Below, piece after piece: positions 10,464-19,058 of a stretch of 43,497 nucleotides of DNA (position 1 is its first letter; each line of letters opens with the position of its first letter). Origin of the DNA: Asaia bogorensis (GTDB lineage: Bacteria; Pseudomonadota; Alphaproteobacteria; Acetobacterales; Acetobacteraceae). Made by a program: the position numbers and the translations under genes. The notes below the pieces were generated by a model. The model did no database searches. It was not told the origin of the DNA and saw only the letters and a program-made list of their open reading frames with translations. The DNA lies in contig CALQTN020000035.1 of NCBI GenBank assembly GCA_943333505.2, positions 1 through 43,497 on the forward strand. The letters run 5' to 3'.

Positions 10464-11339
10464 ATGGAAAACGCCGAACCAACCATCGACTATATGGAAC
10501 GCACGCGGCTCTATTACCGCGCCCTGGGCTATAGCAACGACTATAAATGGTCGCATTTCGGCGATGTACCATTTACCCGCCTCGCGCGACCTTTGGCGCA
10601 GTCGCGGATTGCGCTGATCACGACATCGAGCCCGACCGATCGCCGCAATAAAGATGCGCGCGGCCTGAAGCATGTCTGGTCGCTACCGGTCGCCAACCCG
10701 CCGGACCGGTTGTACACTGATGATCTGGCCTGGGACAAAGAGTCGACCCACACCAATGACCGCGAAAGCTTCCTGCCGATCGCTGCAGCCCAGGCGCTTG
10801 CCACGGAAGGCGTGTTCGGCGGTCTGACCGACCATTTCCATGGCGTGCCGACCGAATACAGCCACCGCAAGACCGAAGCCGAGGACGCCCCGGCACTGCT
10901 GTCCCTGCTGCGCGACGAACGCGCGGAAGGGGCGATCCTCTTTCCTATATGACCGGTGTGCCACCAAACCGTGAGTTTGGTCGCACGCCACCTTGAAGCT
11001 AACGGCATTCCGACGGTGATCGTTGGGTCCGCGATGGACATCGTCACCCATTGCGGGGTGCCGCGTTTTCTGTTCACCGATTTCCCGCTCGGCAACCCGG
11101 CAGGACATCCCGGCAACGCGACGATGCAGCGCGAGATCACGCGGCTTGCCCTCGACCTTCTGGACAACGCCGACGCACCGCGCACTGTGGTAACGACGCC
11201 CTTTCGCTGGCGCGATGATCCCGCATGGCGGGACCGCTACGGCCATATCGACCCGGTCAAAATCGCCAAGCTGCGTGAAGCTGGCGAGGAACGACGCAAG
11301 AAGCAGGAAGCTGCCAAGGCGTTAAAGCTGGGGGATTAA
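10464..11339 (+). CDS. Glycine/sarcosine/betaine reductase selenoprotein B (GrdB/PrdB)-like protein, in-frame TGA read as selenocysteine
   Basis: Two abutting open frames in the same phase are separated only by TGA at 10950-10952. Read through, they give 291 residues with residue 163 as the TGA-encoded amino acid, in the context ILFPI-U-PVCHQT, a UxxC redox motif. The product resembles the GrdB/PrdB reductase family, whose members carry Sec or Cys at the equivalent site. Conserved-looking stretches continue after the TGA (VARHLEANGIPTVIVGSAMD, GVPRFLFTDFPLGNPAG), with no loss of coding character, which argues against an ordinary stop. A SECIS-like hairpin begins right behind the TGA. TGA is also a normal stop in this genome (cysQ, gyrB, dnaN), so this would be recoding. 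The start ATG 10464 follows caggga; TTG 10455 is possible. No selA/selB/selC/selD lies in the window. The alternative is a recent nonsense mutation of a Cys (TGC/TGT to TGA) homologue. The function is probably thiol-selenol redox chemistry; the substrate is unknown. Confidence 0.82.
10955..10992 (+). promoter_or_regulatory. SECIS-like hairpin downstream of the in-frame TGA
   Basis: Inner stem accaaac (10963-10969) pairs perfectly with gtttggt (10975-10981) around the loop cgtga. The outer pairing is ggtgtgc (10955-10961) with gca (10983-10985) and cacc (10989-10992), leaving a small bulge. The apical loop starts 17 bases after the TGA and has G as its second base followed by U. Spacing and loop agree with known bacterial SECIS rules (loop about 16-37 bases downstream, G among the first loop bases). 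Pairing was done by eye. Confidence 0.65.
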
Positions 11340-12286
11340 TACCCGCGGGTCAGGTCAACCTGGTTGGGCAAAGGCGTCCCTGCCCGCCAGGCCGCGAGAT
11401 TGACGAAGAACAGGTCGAGGCTGTCGGCGTTATAGCTAACGGGGTCATCCGCCGCGACATGCGGGGTGACCACCAGGTTGCGCGTTGTCCAGACCCGATC
11501 GTCCGGTGCAATCGGTTCCGGATCAAACACATCGCACACCGCGCCCGACAACGTCCCGGCATCGAGCCTGTCGCACAAAGCCGCGATATCCAACAACGCC
11601 CCGCGCCCGACATTGACCAACCCGGCCCCGGCCGGCAGCAATCCGATCCGCCCACTATTAAGCAGATTGCGGGTCTGCTCGGTCAACGGGCAAGCCAGCA
11701 CGACGAATTCGCTGTCGGGCAGAACCGCATCAATCCCGGTCACCACGCGATCGAAATCCGGATGGGCGCGGCCGGAGGTATTCACCCCTGTCACCACCAT
11801 ACCGAAATGCCGCGCCTGCCTTGCAGCCCCGGACCCGAGATCACCCGTGCCAACCACCGTCACGTGCCGCCCGCGGAGCACCGGACTGAAATGCGGCTGC
11901 CAAACCTTCGCCCGTTGCTGCGCGGCATAATCCGGCATCCGGTTGGCCAACATGAGCAACGCCATCGCGACATATTCGCCGACTTTGCGGCCATGCACGC
12001 CGCGATTGTTCACCAGCGCCACGCCGGCCGGCAGCCAGGTGAACGGCATCAGCCGATCTGGCCCGGAGGCGGTCAGAAAAATCATTTTCAGCTGCGGTAA
12101 ATTCAACGGCAGCATGCGCGCGAGCACCCCGGGCGGGACGATCAGGATTTCCGTGTCGTCAGGCGGTGCCCCGAAGCTCACCGTATGGTCCGCCGCACTA
12201 TGCCGCACTGCCGCAGCGTCCCATTGCGCCTGGGTGATCGCGAACGGGTCGTCACCAGCTGGGTTCTGGATGTGGATCCGGGTCAT
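11336..12286 (-). CDS. D-2-hydroxyacid dehydrogenase, NAD(P)-dependent
   Basis: Reduces 2-keto acids or oxidises D-2-hydroxy acids (glyoxylate/hydroxypyruvate reductase type). The 316-residue product has the cofactor motif GTGDLGSGAA (146-155) and the catalytic trio: Arg228 in VNVGRGALLD, Glu257 in DVFDPEP and His276 in TPHVAA. The N-terminal part is divergent. ATG 12286 (MTRIHIQNP) overlaps the TGA of the upstream methyltransferase gene as ATGA, so coupled translation is likely. The open frame extends further upstream only as the antisense or other-frame part of that gene. It converges with the selenoprotein gene, their stop codons overlapping at 11336-11339. Confidence 0.92.
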   Translation of the reverse strand: MTRIHIQNPAGDDPFAITQAQWDAAAVRHSAADHTVSFGAPPDDTEILIVPPGVLARMLPLNLPQLKMIFLTASGPDRLMPFTWLPAGVALVNNRGVHGRKVGEYVAMALLMLANRMPDYAAQQRAKVWQPHFSPVLRGRHVTVVGTGDLGSGAARQARHFGMVVTGVNTSGRAHPDFDRVVTGIDAVLPDSEFVVLACPLTEQTRNLLNSGRIGLLPAGAGLVNVGRGALLDIAALCDRLDAGTLSGAVCDVFDPEPIAPDDRVWTTRNLVVTPHVAADDPVSYNADSLDLFFVNLAAWRAGTPLPNQVDLTRGY

Positions 12287-12993
12287 GCCAGCGCCGCCAA
12301 GAATACCGCACCCGCCTGGGCGACATTGAGGCTCTGGCCATGGCCGCGCCCGACAATCTTCACCTGGCGCCGGCACGCGGCCAACACAGGGGCCGACACA
12401 CCGCTTTCCTCGTTGCCCAGCACCAGCGCCAACGGCCGGTCACGCGGCAGATCGGCCAGGCTCATCGCATCAGCGGCAAGCGAGGACGCAACGGTCCGGT
12501 AATGCGGATCCATCAGCGCCAGCGCGCGCGGTAAATCGCGGGTACGGTAAAAATCAAGATACTCCATGCCACCCTCCGCCACCCGGAACGCCGCGTCCGA
12601 CGGCAGCGCGTTGCCCGCGCCCTCACCGATCAGCACCGCCTTGACGCCAAAAAAAGCCGCCGACCTGGCGATGGCGCCGAGATTATGCGGGTTGCCGATC
12701 CCGTCAAGCACCAGGAGCAGCTTGCATTTCGGCGGGTTGGTCGGGTCGAGGATGGTGGGGGCCTGCCCGGTTGCCACCGCGACAATGCCGCCATGGTGCG
12801 GGGTGCCGGCGATCTTTTCCAGTTCGTCGGCTTCGACCATACGGTACGGTTTGCGTGCGCCGGCGAGCGTCGCGCAGAACGGCCCGGCCGAGATTTTCAA
12901 ATTCGGCGTATAGAAAAGCCGCTGAATGGCGGCCGGCCGGCGATGGAATGCGGCCGCGACGGCGTTATAGCCGCTGAGCGTATCTGTTTTCAT
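12283..12993 (-). CDS. TrmH/SpoU-family RNA 2'-O-methyltransferase
   Basis: SPOUT-class SAM-dependent RNA ribose methyltransferase, 236 residues. A short N-terminal substrate-binding region (SGYNAVAAAF...) leads to the catalytic domain. Its motifs are NPHNLGAIARSA (101-112, catalytic Asn/Arg), LVLGNEESGVS (190-200) and SLNVAQAGAV (221-230), which together form the trefoil-knot SAM site. The architecture fits RlmB (23S Gm2251) or TrmH (tRNA Gm18); sequence alone does not decide. It is first gene of a two-gene unit with the D-2-hydroxyacid dehydrogenase, which it overlaps by 4 bases, and is divergent from the pseudouridine synthase. Confidence 0.9.
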   Translation of the reverse strand: MKTDTLSGYNAVAAAFHRRPAAIQRLFYTPNLKISAGPFCATLAGARKPYRMVEADELEKIAGTPHHGGIVAVATGQAPTILDPTNPPKCKLLLVLDGIGNPHNLGAIARSAAFFGVKAVLIGEGAGNALPSDAAFRVAEGGMEYLDFYRTRDLPRALALMDPHYRTVASSLAADAMSLADLPRDRPLALVLGNEESGVSAPVLAACRRQVKIVGRGHGQSLNVAQAGAVFLAALA

Positions 12994-13039
12994 GCCTCCG
13001 CTTCCGCTGCAACGCTTCCTCTGTCAACCTGTGGCATCC

Positions 13040-13684
13040 ATGGATATCCCCATTTTGTTCCGCGACGACCGCGTGGTCGTGCTTGATAAGCCGGCTGGCC
13101 TGCCAGTGCATCCCGGGCGCGCGGGCGGGCCAAGCGTTGAAGATTATTTCCACGCGCTCAGCCGCCGTCGCGACGGGCCGTGGCTCGCCCATCGGCTTGA
13201 TACCGACACCGCCGGTTGCCTGGTGGTGGCGTTGCGCAAGGCGGCACTCATCGCCGTCCAAGCCGAATTCGCCGCCGGGCATGCGCAAAAGACGTATTGG
13301 GCAGTGGTGCAAGGCGGGCCCGTGGAAAACGCCGGCTCGCTATCGGCGCCCCTGCTCAAGGTAACCCAGGGACGGATGTGGAAAATGCAGGTGGCACAAG
13401 CCGGACAGCCGGCGGTGACCGACTGGAAAGTGCTCGGTCGGGGCGTGGGCGTGGCCTGGCTCGAATTGCGTCCGCGCACCGGGCGCACCCATCAAATTCG
13501 CGCCCACTGCGCCGCGCTTGGCGCCCCAATCCTAGGCGATGCGGTCTATGGCGCTGGCGGTGGCGCGCTGCATCTGCTGGCCCGCGCGATCACCTTCGCA
13601 CTGGTCCCGCCAGTATCGGCCGTCGCCCCGCCACCGGGTCACATGCACGGGATGCTGCGCAGCTGTGGGTGGAGCGGTGATTGA
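13040..13684 (+). CDS. RluA-family RNA pseudouridine synthase
   Basis: Isomerises uridine to pseudouridine in rRNA or tRNA. The 214-residue catalytic domain has LDKPAGLPVHPG (15-26), HRLDTDTAG (51-59) with catalytic Asp54, the LLKV and YWAVVQG strands and RPRTGRTHQIRAHCAALG. No S4 domain is present. The usual motif is HRLD-R/K-xTSG; here it is RLDTDTAG, a mild deviation. I start at ATG 13040 (MDIPILFRDD). An earlier in-frame ATG at 12992 overlaps the start of the divergent methyltransferase gene, leaving no room for a leader, and encodes a non-homologous extension. A C-terminal HMHGML segment is typical. Confidence 0.9.
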   Translation: MDIPILFRDDRVVVLDKPAGLPVHPGRAGGPSVEDYFHALSRRRDGPWLAHRLDTDTAGCLVVALRKAALIAVQAEFAAGHAQKTYWAVVQGGPVENAGSLSAPLLKVTQGRMWKMQVAQAGQPAVTDWKVLGRGVGVAWLELRPRTGRTHQIRAHCAALGAPILGDAVYGAGGGALHLLARAITFALVPPVSAVAPPPGHMHGMLRSCGWSGD

Positions 13685-13741
13685 AAGCGTTGCAATTCCC
13701 CCCGAGGCACGCCACCTGTAGCCAGATAAGAGGGAGAGACA

Positions 13742-14536
13742 ATGTATCCTGGGATCACCAGCGACGCGGAGGCGCGCCTATTGGCGTTGCTCGATCCTGC
13801 CGTCACCGACATCGCGGCCAACAGCCTGGATGACTGCGCTTTCGCAATTTTCTCCGGTGACGATGCCGAAACGCAGGCGCTCGGCATTACCGTCCAGGGC
13901 GAGCTGACCATTGTTGTCACCGATCCCCATCGGCCGCTTGGCGATATCAGGATACAGTGCGGCGGCAAGAACACAGTATTGTTTGTTGATAATCGGAACT
14001 GGGGCGGCAATATGTACGCGTCCATCCGGGTACTCGGTTCGGACTCTATGCTGTTCTTTGCCGATATCGGTGACGCATTTGTTTCGCTGCCCGATATCTA
14101 TTTGCGGTCCCACCGGCAGATTTTGTTCTGGGGCAAAGGCGCGTCGGCCGTTGGGTGCTCAATGGAAATCGACGGCACCGGGGCGATTGTGGCGATCGGT
14201 GACGACGCGCTGATTTCCGGCGGAGTCTGGATCCGCAACCACGACATGCACGCCATCCACGACCTGTCGACCGGGGCGCAAATCGGCCGGCCGGCGGTTG
14301 ATACCGTGCTCGAACGCCATGTCTGGCTCGGTCAGGACGCGATGCTGCTTCAGGTCGAGCGGATCGGGATGGGCTCGATCGTCGGTGCAAGGTCGCTGCT
14401 CAAAGGGCGGGTGCAGCCCCACGTGGCGATGGCCGGCATCCCGGCACGGGTGATCCGTCGGGATGTCAGCTGGGGTCGTGACCTGGAGGGCATGACCAAC
14501 GCGGAACGCGCCTCAATCGGGTTGCAGCCGCCATAG
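13742..14536 (+). CDS. Left-handed beta-helix (hexapeptide) acyltransferase-like protein
   Basis: A 264-residue protein. The C-terminal half carries the hallmarks of hexapeptide-repeat O-acetyltransferases: a GDDALISGGVWIRNHDMHAI block with the catalytic-type His, then VWLGQDAMLLQVERIGMGSI and the classic ending VAMAGIPARVIRRDVSW. The N-terminal ~130 residues are not recognised and are beta-rich, perhaps an extra helix or adaptor domain. The ribosome-binding site agggagag lies five bases before the ATG. The neighbours are not polysaccharide genes, so the acceptor cannot be named. Confidence 0.75.
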   Translation: MYPGITSDAEARLLALLDPAVTDIAANSLDDCAFAIFSGDDAETQALGITVQGELTIVVTDPHRPLGDIRIQCGGKNTVLFVDNRNWGGNMYASIRVLGSDSMLFFADIGDAFVSLPDIYLRSHRQILFWGKGASAVGCSMEIDGTGAIVAIGDDALISGGVWIRNHDMHAIHDLSTGAQIGRPAVDTVLERHVWLGQDAMLLQVERIGMGSIVGARSLLKGRVQPHVAMAGIPARVIRRDVSWGRDLEGMTNAERASIGLQPP

Positions 14537-14546
14537 CCGGCCCCGG

Positions 14547-14836
14547 TCAGCCATGGGCGCCGTCCATCTGCCAAAGCGGCAGCAGCTTGGGTGATTGTTT
14601 GTTCCAGTCCTCTACCCCCGCCGCCTTTGCCCAGCCATCATACTCGCGCACCAAACTGGCAACCCGGGCTTTTCACGCCCCGCGCCGCGCCATCGATATG
14701 GGGGGGGGATTTCCGATCCCATGATGCCGAGAACGGCGAACCCCATGTCATCGACCAGGATAAGGATGATGTTGGGGCGGCTGTCCGGGGGCATGCCAAC
14801 GCCCGGAATCCGGCCCGCACCGGTTGCGTCGGCCAT
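14547..14836 (-). pseudogene. Arylsulfatase remnant, N- and C-terminal ends joined by a large deletion
   Basis: From ATG 14836 the frame reads the sulfatase N-terminus DSRPNIILILVDDMGF, the metal-binding aspartate pair of type I sulfatases, and GIMGSEI. It then shifts at the G-run near 14700, and PHIDGAARGVKSPGCQFGAR continues in another frame. From about 14660 downwards the reading VREYDGWAKAAGVEDWN... and PLWQMDGAHG, ending in TGA at 14547-14549, looks like a sulfatase C-terminus. Family members are about 500 residues. Some 400 residues, including the formylglycine CxPxR site, are gone. This explains the apparently empty stretch 14537-14897. Confidence 0.75.
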
Positions 14837-14897
14837 CGGGACCGTGGGTTAATAACAGCCTAACCAGCCAAGCGCCCTAACCGCCAGGAGGCACCCT

Positions 14898-15668
14898 ATG
14901 TCGATCGCGCCCTGTCACTTCGCCTGGTATGAGCTGATGACCCCCGATCCGATTGCCGCGTCCACGTTTTATAACGCCGTGGTGGGTTGGCAATCCCGCG
15001 ATGCCGGGATGCCAGACATGGCGTACACCTTGCTGTCGGCTGCAGGCGTGGACGTCGCCGGAGTGATGGAACTCCCGCGTGAAGCGGTGCAGCAAGGCAT
15101 ACCGCCCTGCTGGACCGGATATATCGCTGCGCCCGATGTTGACGCCCATGTCGCCAAGCTTACTGCCGCTGGGGGCACCGTGCACCGCCGGGCCGAGGAT
15201 ATTCCCGGCGTTGGCCGGTTCGCGGTGGTCGCCGATCCGCAGGGCGCGGTGTTCATTCTGTTTGCACCGGCTGGCGGCATGACCCGCCCGCCGGTCGCGC
15301 CTTATACGCCCGGCCATGTCGGCTGGCACGAACTCCATGCCGGCGACGGCGCCAGTGCCTTCGCGTTTTATAGCGCCCTGTTCGGCTGGACCAAGGTTTC
15401 CGCCGTCGATATGGGGCCGATGGGCGTCTATCAGACCTTCGGCGCAGGCGAACCGGCATTTGGCGGCATGATGACCAAGCCGTCGGGCGCTCCCGGGCCG
15501 TGCTGGCGCTATTATTTCACCGTGGGCTCGGTCAAGGCCGCGATTATCCGGGCGACCAATGGCGGTGGCCAGGTTGTGCACGGCCCGATGGAAGTGCCGG
15601 GCGGCGGATGGATTGCCAACTGCATCGATCCGCAGGGCGCGGCGTTCTCGCTGACAGGTCCGGCCTAG
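14898..15668 (+). CDS. VOC-family protein with two glyoxalase-like domains
   Basis: 256 residues, two tandem VOC modules (about 1-128 and 135-255). Each opens with a strand and an alpha helix carrying xFYxxxxGW (STFYNAVVGW; AFAFYSALFGWTKV) and ends with a DPQGAxF strand (VVADPQGAVFILF; CIDPQGAAFSL). Each half starts with an H/W-E pair (HFAWYELMT; VGWHELHAGD). The AGGTVH motif of the first module is typical. Such proteins are annotated as glyoxalase or hydroxylase-related (27-kDa antigen Cfp30B-like). The ribosome-binding site ccaggagg is good. Its TAG overlaps the bcp stop in a CTAG shared by both strands. Confidence 0.85.
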   Translation: MSIAPCHFAWYELMTPDPIAASTFYNAVVGWQSRDAGMPDMAYTLLSAAGVDVAGVMELPREAVQQGIPPCWTGYIAAPDVDAHVAKLTAAGGTVHRRAEDIPGVGRFAVVADPQGAVFILFAPAGGMTRPPVAPYTPGHVGWHELHAGDGASAFAFYSALFGWTKVSAVDMGPMGVYQTFGAGEPAFGGMMTKPSGAPGPCWRYYFTVGSVKAAIIRATNGGGQVVHGPMEVPGGGWIANCIDPQGAAFSLTGPA

Positions 15669-16132
15669 CCGAGCTTTTTAGCGGCTTCCTTAACCTCGGC
15701 CGCGTGGCCATCGACCTTCACCTTGTGCCACACGGCGGCAACTTTGCCGGCCGCGTCGATCAGGAAGGTGCTGCGTTCAATGCCCATGTATTTGCGACCA
15801 TACATCGATTTTTCTACCCAGACGCCATAGGCCTCGGCGGCGGATTTCTCGGTGTCGGACGCCAGCGGGAAGGTCAGCTTGTACTTGCTGGCGAATTTCT
15901 CAATCGGCGGCATCGGGTCGGGCGATACGCCGATGATGTCCAATCCAAGCGCACCGAATTGCGGCAGGGCCTCCTCGAACGCGCAAGCCTGCTTGGTGCA
16001 GCCTGACGTGTCGGCTTTGGGATAGAAATACAACACGAAAGGCTTGCCGTTCTGTCCGGCGAGGCTGACCTCGCGGCCACCACTGGCGGAAAGTTTGAAA
16101 TCGGGGGCCTGATCGCCGGCGTTGATGGTCAT
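15665..16132 (-). CDS. bcp: Thioredoxin-dependent peroxiredoxin, Bcp/PrxQ type
   Basis: Reduces hydrogen peroxide and organic peroxides through a reactive cysteine. The 155-residue protein reads GDQAPDFKL, then FVLYFYPKADTSGCTKQAC. Cys45 is peroxidatic (usual motif PxxxTxGC) and Cys50, five residues on, is the resolving Cys of atypical 2-Cys PrxQ enzymes. IIGVSPDP and FPLASDTEKSAAEAYGVW follow as expected. Its ATG overlaps the glnE stop by four bases, so it is the second gene of a glnE-bcp unit. It converges with the two-domain VOC gene. Confidence 0.94.
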   Translation of the reverse strand: MTINAGDQAPDFKLSASGGREVSLAGQNGKPFVLYFYPKADTSGCTKQACAFEEALPQFGALGLDIIGVSPDPMPPIEKFASKYKLTFPLASDTEKSAAEAYGVWVEKSMYGRKYMGIERSTFLIDAAGKVAAVWHKVKVDGHAAEVKEAAKKLG

Positions 16133-19044
16133 GGCGCGGGGTCTCCTATGATCCGGATAAAGGCGGCACGCACATCGGCGGCCAATTGCTCCAAGGTGGC
16201 GCGCAAAGTCGACATGTCAATTGCGGCAACGCCGGCCGCGTTCGCGACGGCCAGCAAGGCCACCCCGGCGGCGCTCGATAGCGGCTCGGGCGGGTTACGC
16301 CCGTAGGCGATGCGCAACACGCCCTGCACGCTGCGCCAGATGCGGTCGGCGCGGATCAGCAGCGCCGCGTCGTCCGCCCGCAGCGCGCCGGCAGTCGCCA
16401 GATTTTGCAACGCCACCCGTGTGGTCGGATTGGCCCGCATTGGATGGATCAATTGCAGGGTCTGGGCAATGAACTCGACCTCGATCTGCCCGCCGGCCCG
16501 CAATTTCACATCCCATTTCCCGCTCGGTGGCAAATCGCGCAGCAGGCGCGCCCGCATCGCGGCAGCATCGGCGAGGATTTTTTCCGGCGCACCGGCCGCG
16601 GCAATGGCGGCTTTGATCGCCGCCTCGATCTTGCGCCGCAGCCCTGGCGGTCCGGCCACGACCCGCGCCCTGGTGAGCGCCATGCGCTCATAGGTCCAGG
16701 CGCCCTCACCCGCGCTGATCGCTGCGTGATAGCGGTCGAACCCGGCCAGCGAGACCGCGACAGGCCCCTTATTGCCTGATGGCCGCAACCGCATGTCGAC
16801 GGCATACATTGGCCCGTCGGCGTCGGGCGCGGTGAGCGCTGCGATATAGCTATGCACGGCGCGGATGAACCATTGGCTGGCCGGCAAAGATCGGGCGGGG
16901 AGGCTGGCGGTGCTGTTTTGAACAGTGTCGGGGTGATCGTAGATCAGCATCAGATCGAGGTCGGACCCCGCCATCATCTCGCGTCCGCCGGCCTTGCCGA
17001 GCAAAACCACCGCCAATCCACCAGCGCGTATCTTGCCAAATCGGCGGGCAAAATCAGCCAGCACCGCCGGCAGCAATGCGCCGAGCGCCGCATCGGCCAG
17101 GGCGGCACGCGCAATGCCCGCGTCATCGGCATCGATCCGCCCTTCCAGCGTCGCAACCGCGAGGGCAAATTCCTCCTCCCGGACAGTCGTGCGAATGGCA
17201 ACGATACTGTCCTCGAGCATTTCCGCATCGCCCAGCTGGGCGGTCAGCAACGGCAGATAATCCGGGGTGGCACGCGGCGCGAGCAACCCTTCAAGCGCCG
17301 CAGGATGGCGGGTCAGATGGTCGGCGAGCATCGGCGATGCGCCCAGCACTGCCGCAATCCGCCCGAGCAGATCTGGGTAATGCTGCAATAGCGACAGGAT
17401 TGCGACGCCGGCTGGCAGATGGGTCAGGAAATCATCGAAGCGCGCCATAGCGCCGGTTGGATTGGATTGCCCGGCCAGCGCCGCCAGGACCGCCGGCAGC
17501 AATTGCGCCATCAATTCCTGCGCGCGCGCCGACCGCAGCGCCCGTGGCCGCCCGGCCCGCCAGGCCCGGATTGTCGCTGCAACCTTGGCCGGGTCGGCAA
17601 AGCCCATCGCGGTCAACGCCGCCGCAGTTTCGGCAGGAATGTCGTCAGTGCCGGCAAAATCCAGAACAGTCGCATCGTTGGCATCCGCTACGCCGAACAA
17701 GCCGCGATATGCGTTCTGGACATGCATCCGATGGCGCCGCAAGACCGTTTCGAAGGCCTCGGCGCTGTCGAAGCCCATGAACCGGGAAAAATCCGCAATC
17801 CCGGTTGCGGTTTCCGGCAGCGAATGGGTTTGTCGGTCGGCCACCATTTGCAGCCGATGTTCGACCTGGCGCAGAAACCGATAGGCGCGTTCCAGCGATG
17901 CCTGGGTCCGCCGCGGCAAATGTCCGGCCTTGACCAGCAGCTTGAGCGCAACCAACGTGCGTGGCTCGCGCAGCCCCGGATCATGGCCGCCCCACACCAT
18001 TTGCAAAGTCTGTGTCAGGAACTCGATCTCGCGAATGCCACCTGCGCCTAGTTTGACATTATAGGCCGCCGCCGACGCGCGATGAATATCGATCCGCCGC
18101 TTCATCGCGCCGATATCGGCAATGGCGGCAAAATCGCGCTGGCGGCGCCATACGAAGGGTCGCAGCTCACTGAGAAAATGCGCCCCGAGCGCCAGGTCGC
18201 CAGCCACCGGGCGCGCTTTCAGCATCGCCGCCCGCTCCCAGTTCTGGCCCATGCTTTCGTAATAGGCGATCGCCGCCTGCAGCGCGATGCAAGGCGGCGT
18301 TGCTGCTGGATCGGGGCGCAAACGCAAATCGGTGCGGAAGACATAGCCATCCGCATCCCGCGCTTCCATCAAAGTAACAAGATTTCGTGCCAAACGGGTA
18401 TAAAACCCTGTAGGCGAGTCACTATGATACACTCCCGCATCAGGGTCATGCAGCAGGATGAGGTCGATATCACTAGAGTAGTTCAATTCCCCAGCGCCGA
18501 GCTTGCCCATACCGAGGGCAACGAACCCGCAAGCGCGCGTAGGATCATCCTTGAACGGCAGCATAAGCTCGCCCCGATCATGGGCGTCACGCAGCAAATG
18601 CGCGACGACCAGGCCGAGTGTGGCGGTGGCCAGGGAGGACAAGGTTTCGGTGACCTGTTCCAGCGTCCAAACCCCGCCGATATCGGCAACCGCAACCGCA
18701 AGGGCCACGATGCGCTTGGCCGCGCGAACCTCGGCGGCAATCCGTGGGCGGGGGGCGGTAGGAGGAACTTTGGCCAGGGCGGCCAGGGCGGCGACCACCA
18801 CCGCAGTGGGGCCGGCCCGCAATATCCGGCGCAGGCCCGCCGCTTCGCGGATGACCAAATCGGCCAGATAGGGCGCATTGCCGCCCAGACAGTGCAACAT
18901 CGCGGCAACTGGTGCGGCGTGGGCGAGTTTCGCCTCGGTTGGGCCGAGCTCAGCAAATCGTTCGAACAGCCTTTTGCCCGCGGCGGCATCGGCGGGTTGT
19001 GGCCAAAGATGCGGCGGCCAGGGTGGGATTGTGCGGCTCATCAT
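16129..19044 (-). CDS. glnE: Bifunctional glutamine synthetase adenylyltransferase/deadenylase
   Basis: Controls glutamine synthetase by adding or removing AMP in response to PII and glutamine. The 971-residue protein has the full duplicated layout. The N-terminal nucleotidyltransferase GMGKLGAGELNYSSDIDLIL (178-197) is the deadenylase. The C-terminal one, LLGKAGGREMMAGSDLDLML (about 680-705), is the adenylylase. Each is followed by a helical regulatory domain. DVKLGAGGIREIEFLTQTLQ and DVKLRAGGQIEVEFIAQTLQ type repeats mark both halves (YNVKLGAGGIREIEF and WDVKLRAGGQIEVEF). Two ATGs in tandem (19044, 19041) are possible starts. It begins only 14 bases from the divergent YhdP-like gene and overlaps bcp by four bases. 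Confidence 0.96.
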   Translation of the reverse strand: MMSRTIPPWPPHLWPQPADAAAGKRLFERFAELGPTEAKLAHAAPVAAMLHCLGGNAPYLADLVIREAAGLRRILRAGPTAVVVAALAALAKVPPTAPRPRIAAEVRAAKRIVALAVAVADIGGVWTLEQVTETLSSLATATLGLVVAHLLRDAHDRGELMLPFKDDPTRACGFVALGMGKLGAGELNYSSDIDLILLHDPDAGVYHSDSPTGFYTRLARNLVTLMEARDADGYVFRTDLRLRPDPAATPPCIALQAAIAYYESMGQNWERAAMLKARPVAGDLALGAHFLSELRPFVWRRQRDFAAIADIGAMKRRIDIHRASAAAYNVKLGAGGIREIEFLTQTLQMVWGGHDPGLREPRTLVALKLLVKAGHLPRRTQASLERAYRFLRQVEHRLQMVADRQTHSLPETATGIADFSRFMGFDSAEAFETVLRRHRMHVQNAYRGLFGVADANDATVLDFAGTDDIPAETAAALTAMGFADPAKVAATIRAWRAGRPRALRSARAQELMAQLLPAVLAALAGQSNPTGAMARFDDFLTHLPAGVAILSLLQHYPDLLGRIAAVLGASPMLADHLTRHPAALEGLLAPRATPDYLPLLTAQLGDAEMLEDSIVAIRTTVREEEFALAVATLEGRIDADDAGIARAALADAALGALLPAVLADFARRFGKIRAGGLAVVLLGKAGGREMMAGSDLDLMLIYDHPDTVQNSTASLPARSLPASQWFIRAVHSYIAALTAPDADGPMYAVDMRLRPSGNKGPVAVSLAGFDRYHAAISAGEGAWTYERMALTRARVVAGPPGLRRKIEAAIKAAIAAAGAPEKILADAAAMRARLLRDLPPSGKWDVKLRAGGQIEVEFIAQTLQLIHPMRANPTTRVALQNLATAGALRADDAALLIRADRIWRSVQGVLRIAYGRNPPEPLSSAAGVALLAVANAAGVAAIDMSTLRATLEQLAADVRAAFIRIIGDPAP

Positions 19045-19058
19045 CCGGCAGGTTGGCC

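Noticed and set aside
10950-10952. TGA as a simple stop giving two separate short hypothetical genes
   Set aside because: The downstream half has no own ribosome-binding site or ATG (only GTG two codons on), and continues the same protein family in the same frame.
12992-13039. Earlier ATG for the pseudouridine synthase
   Set aside because: It overlaps the divergent start codon of the methyltransferase gene and encodes an extension not found in the family.
18912-19058. Upstream extension of the YhdP-like ORF
   Set aside because: It is antisense to the glnE coding region, has no membrane-anchor character and no family similarity.
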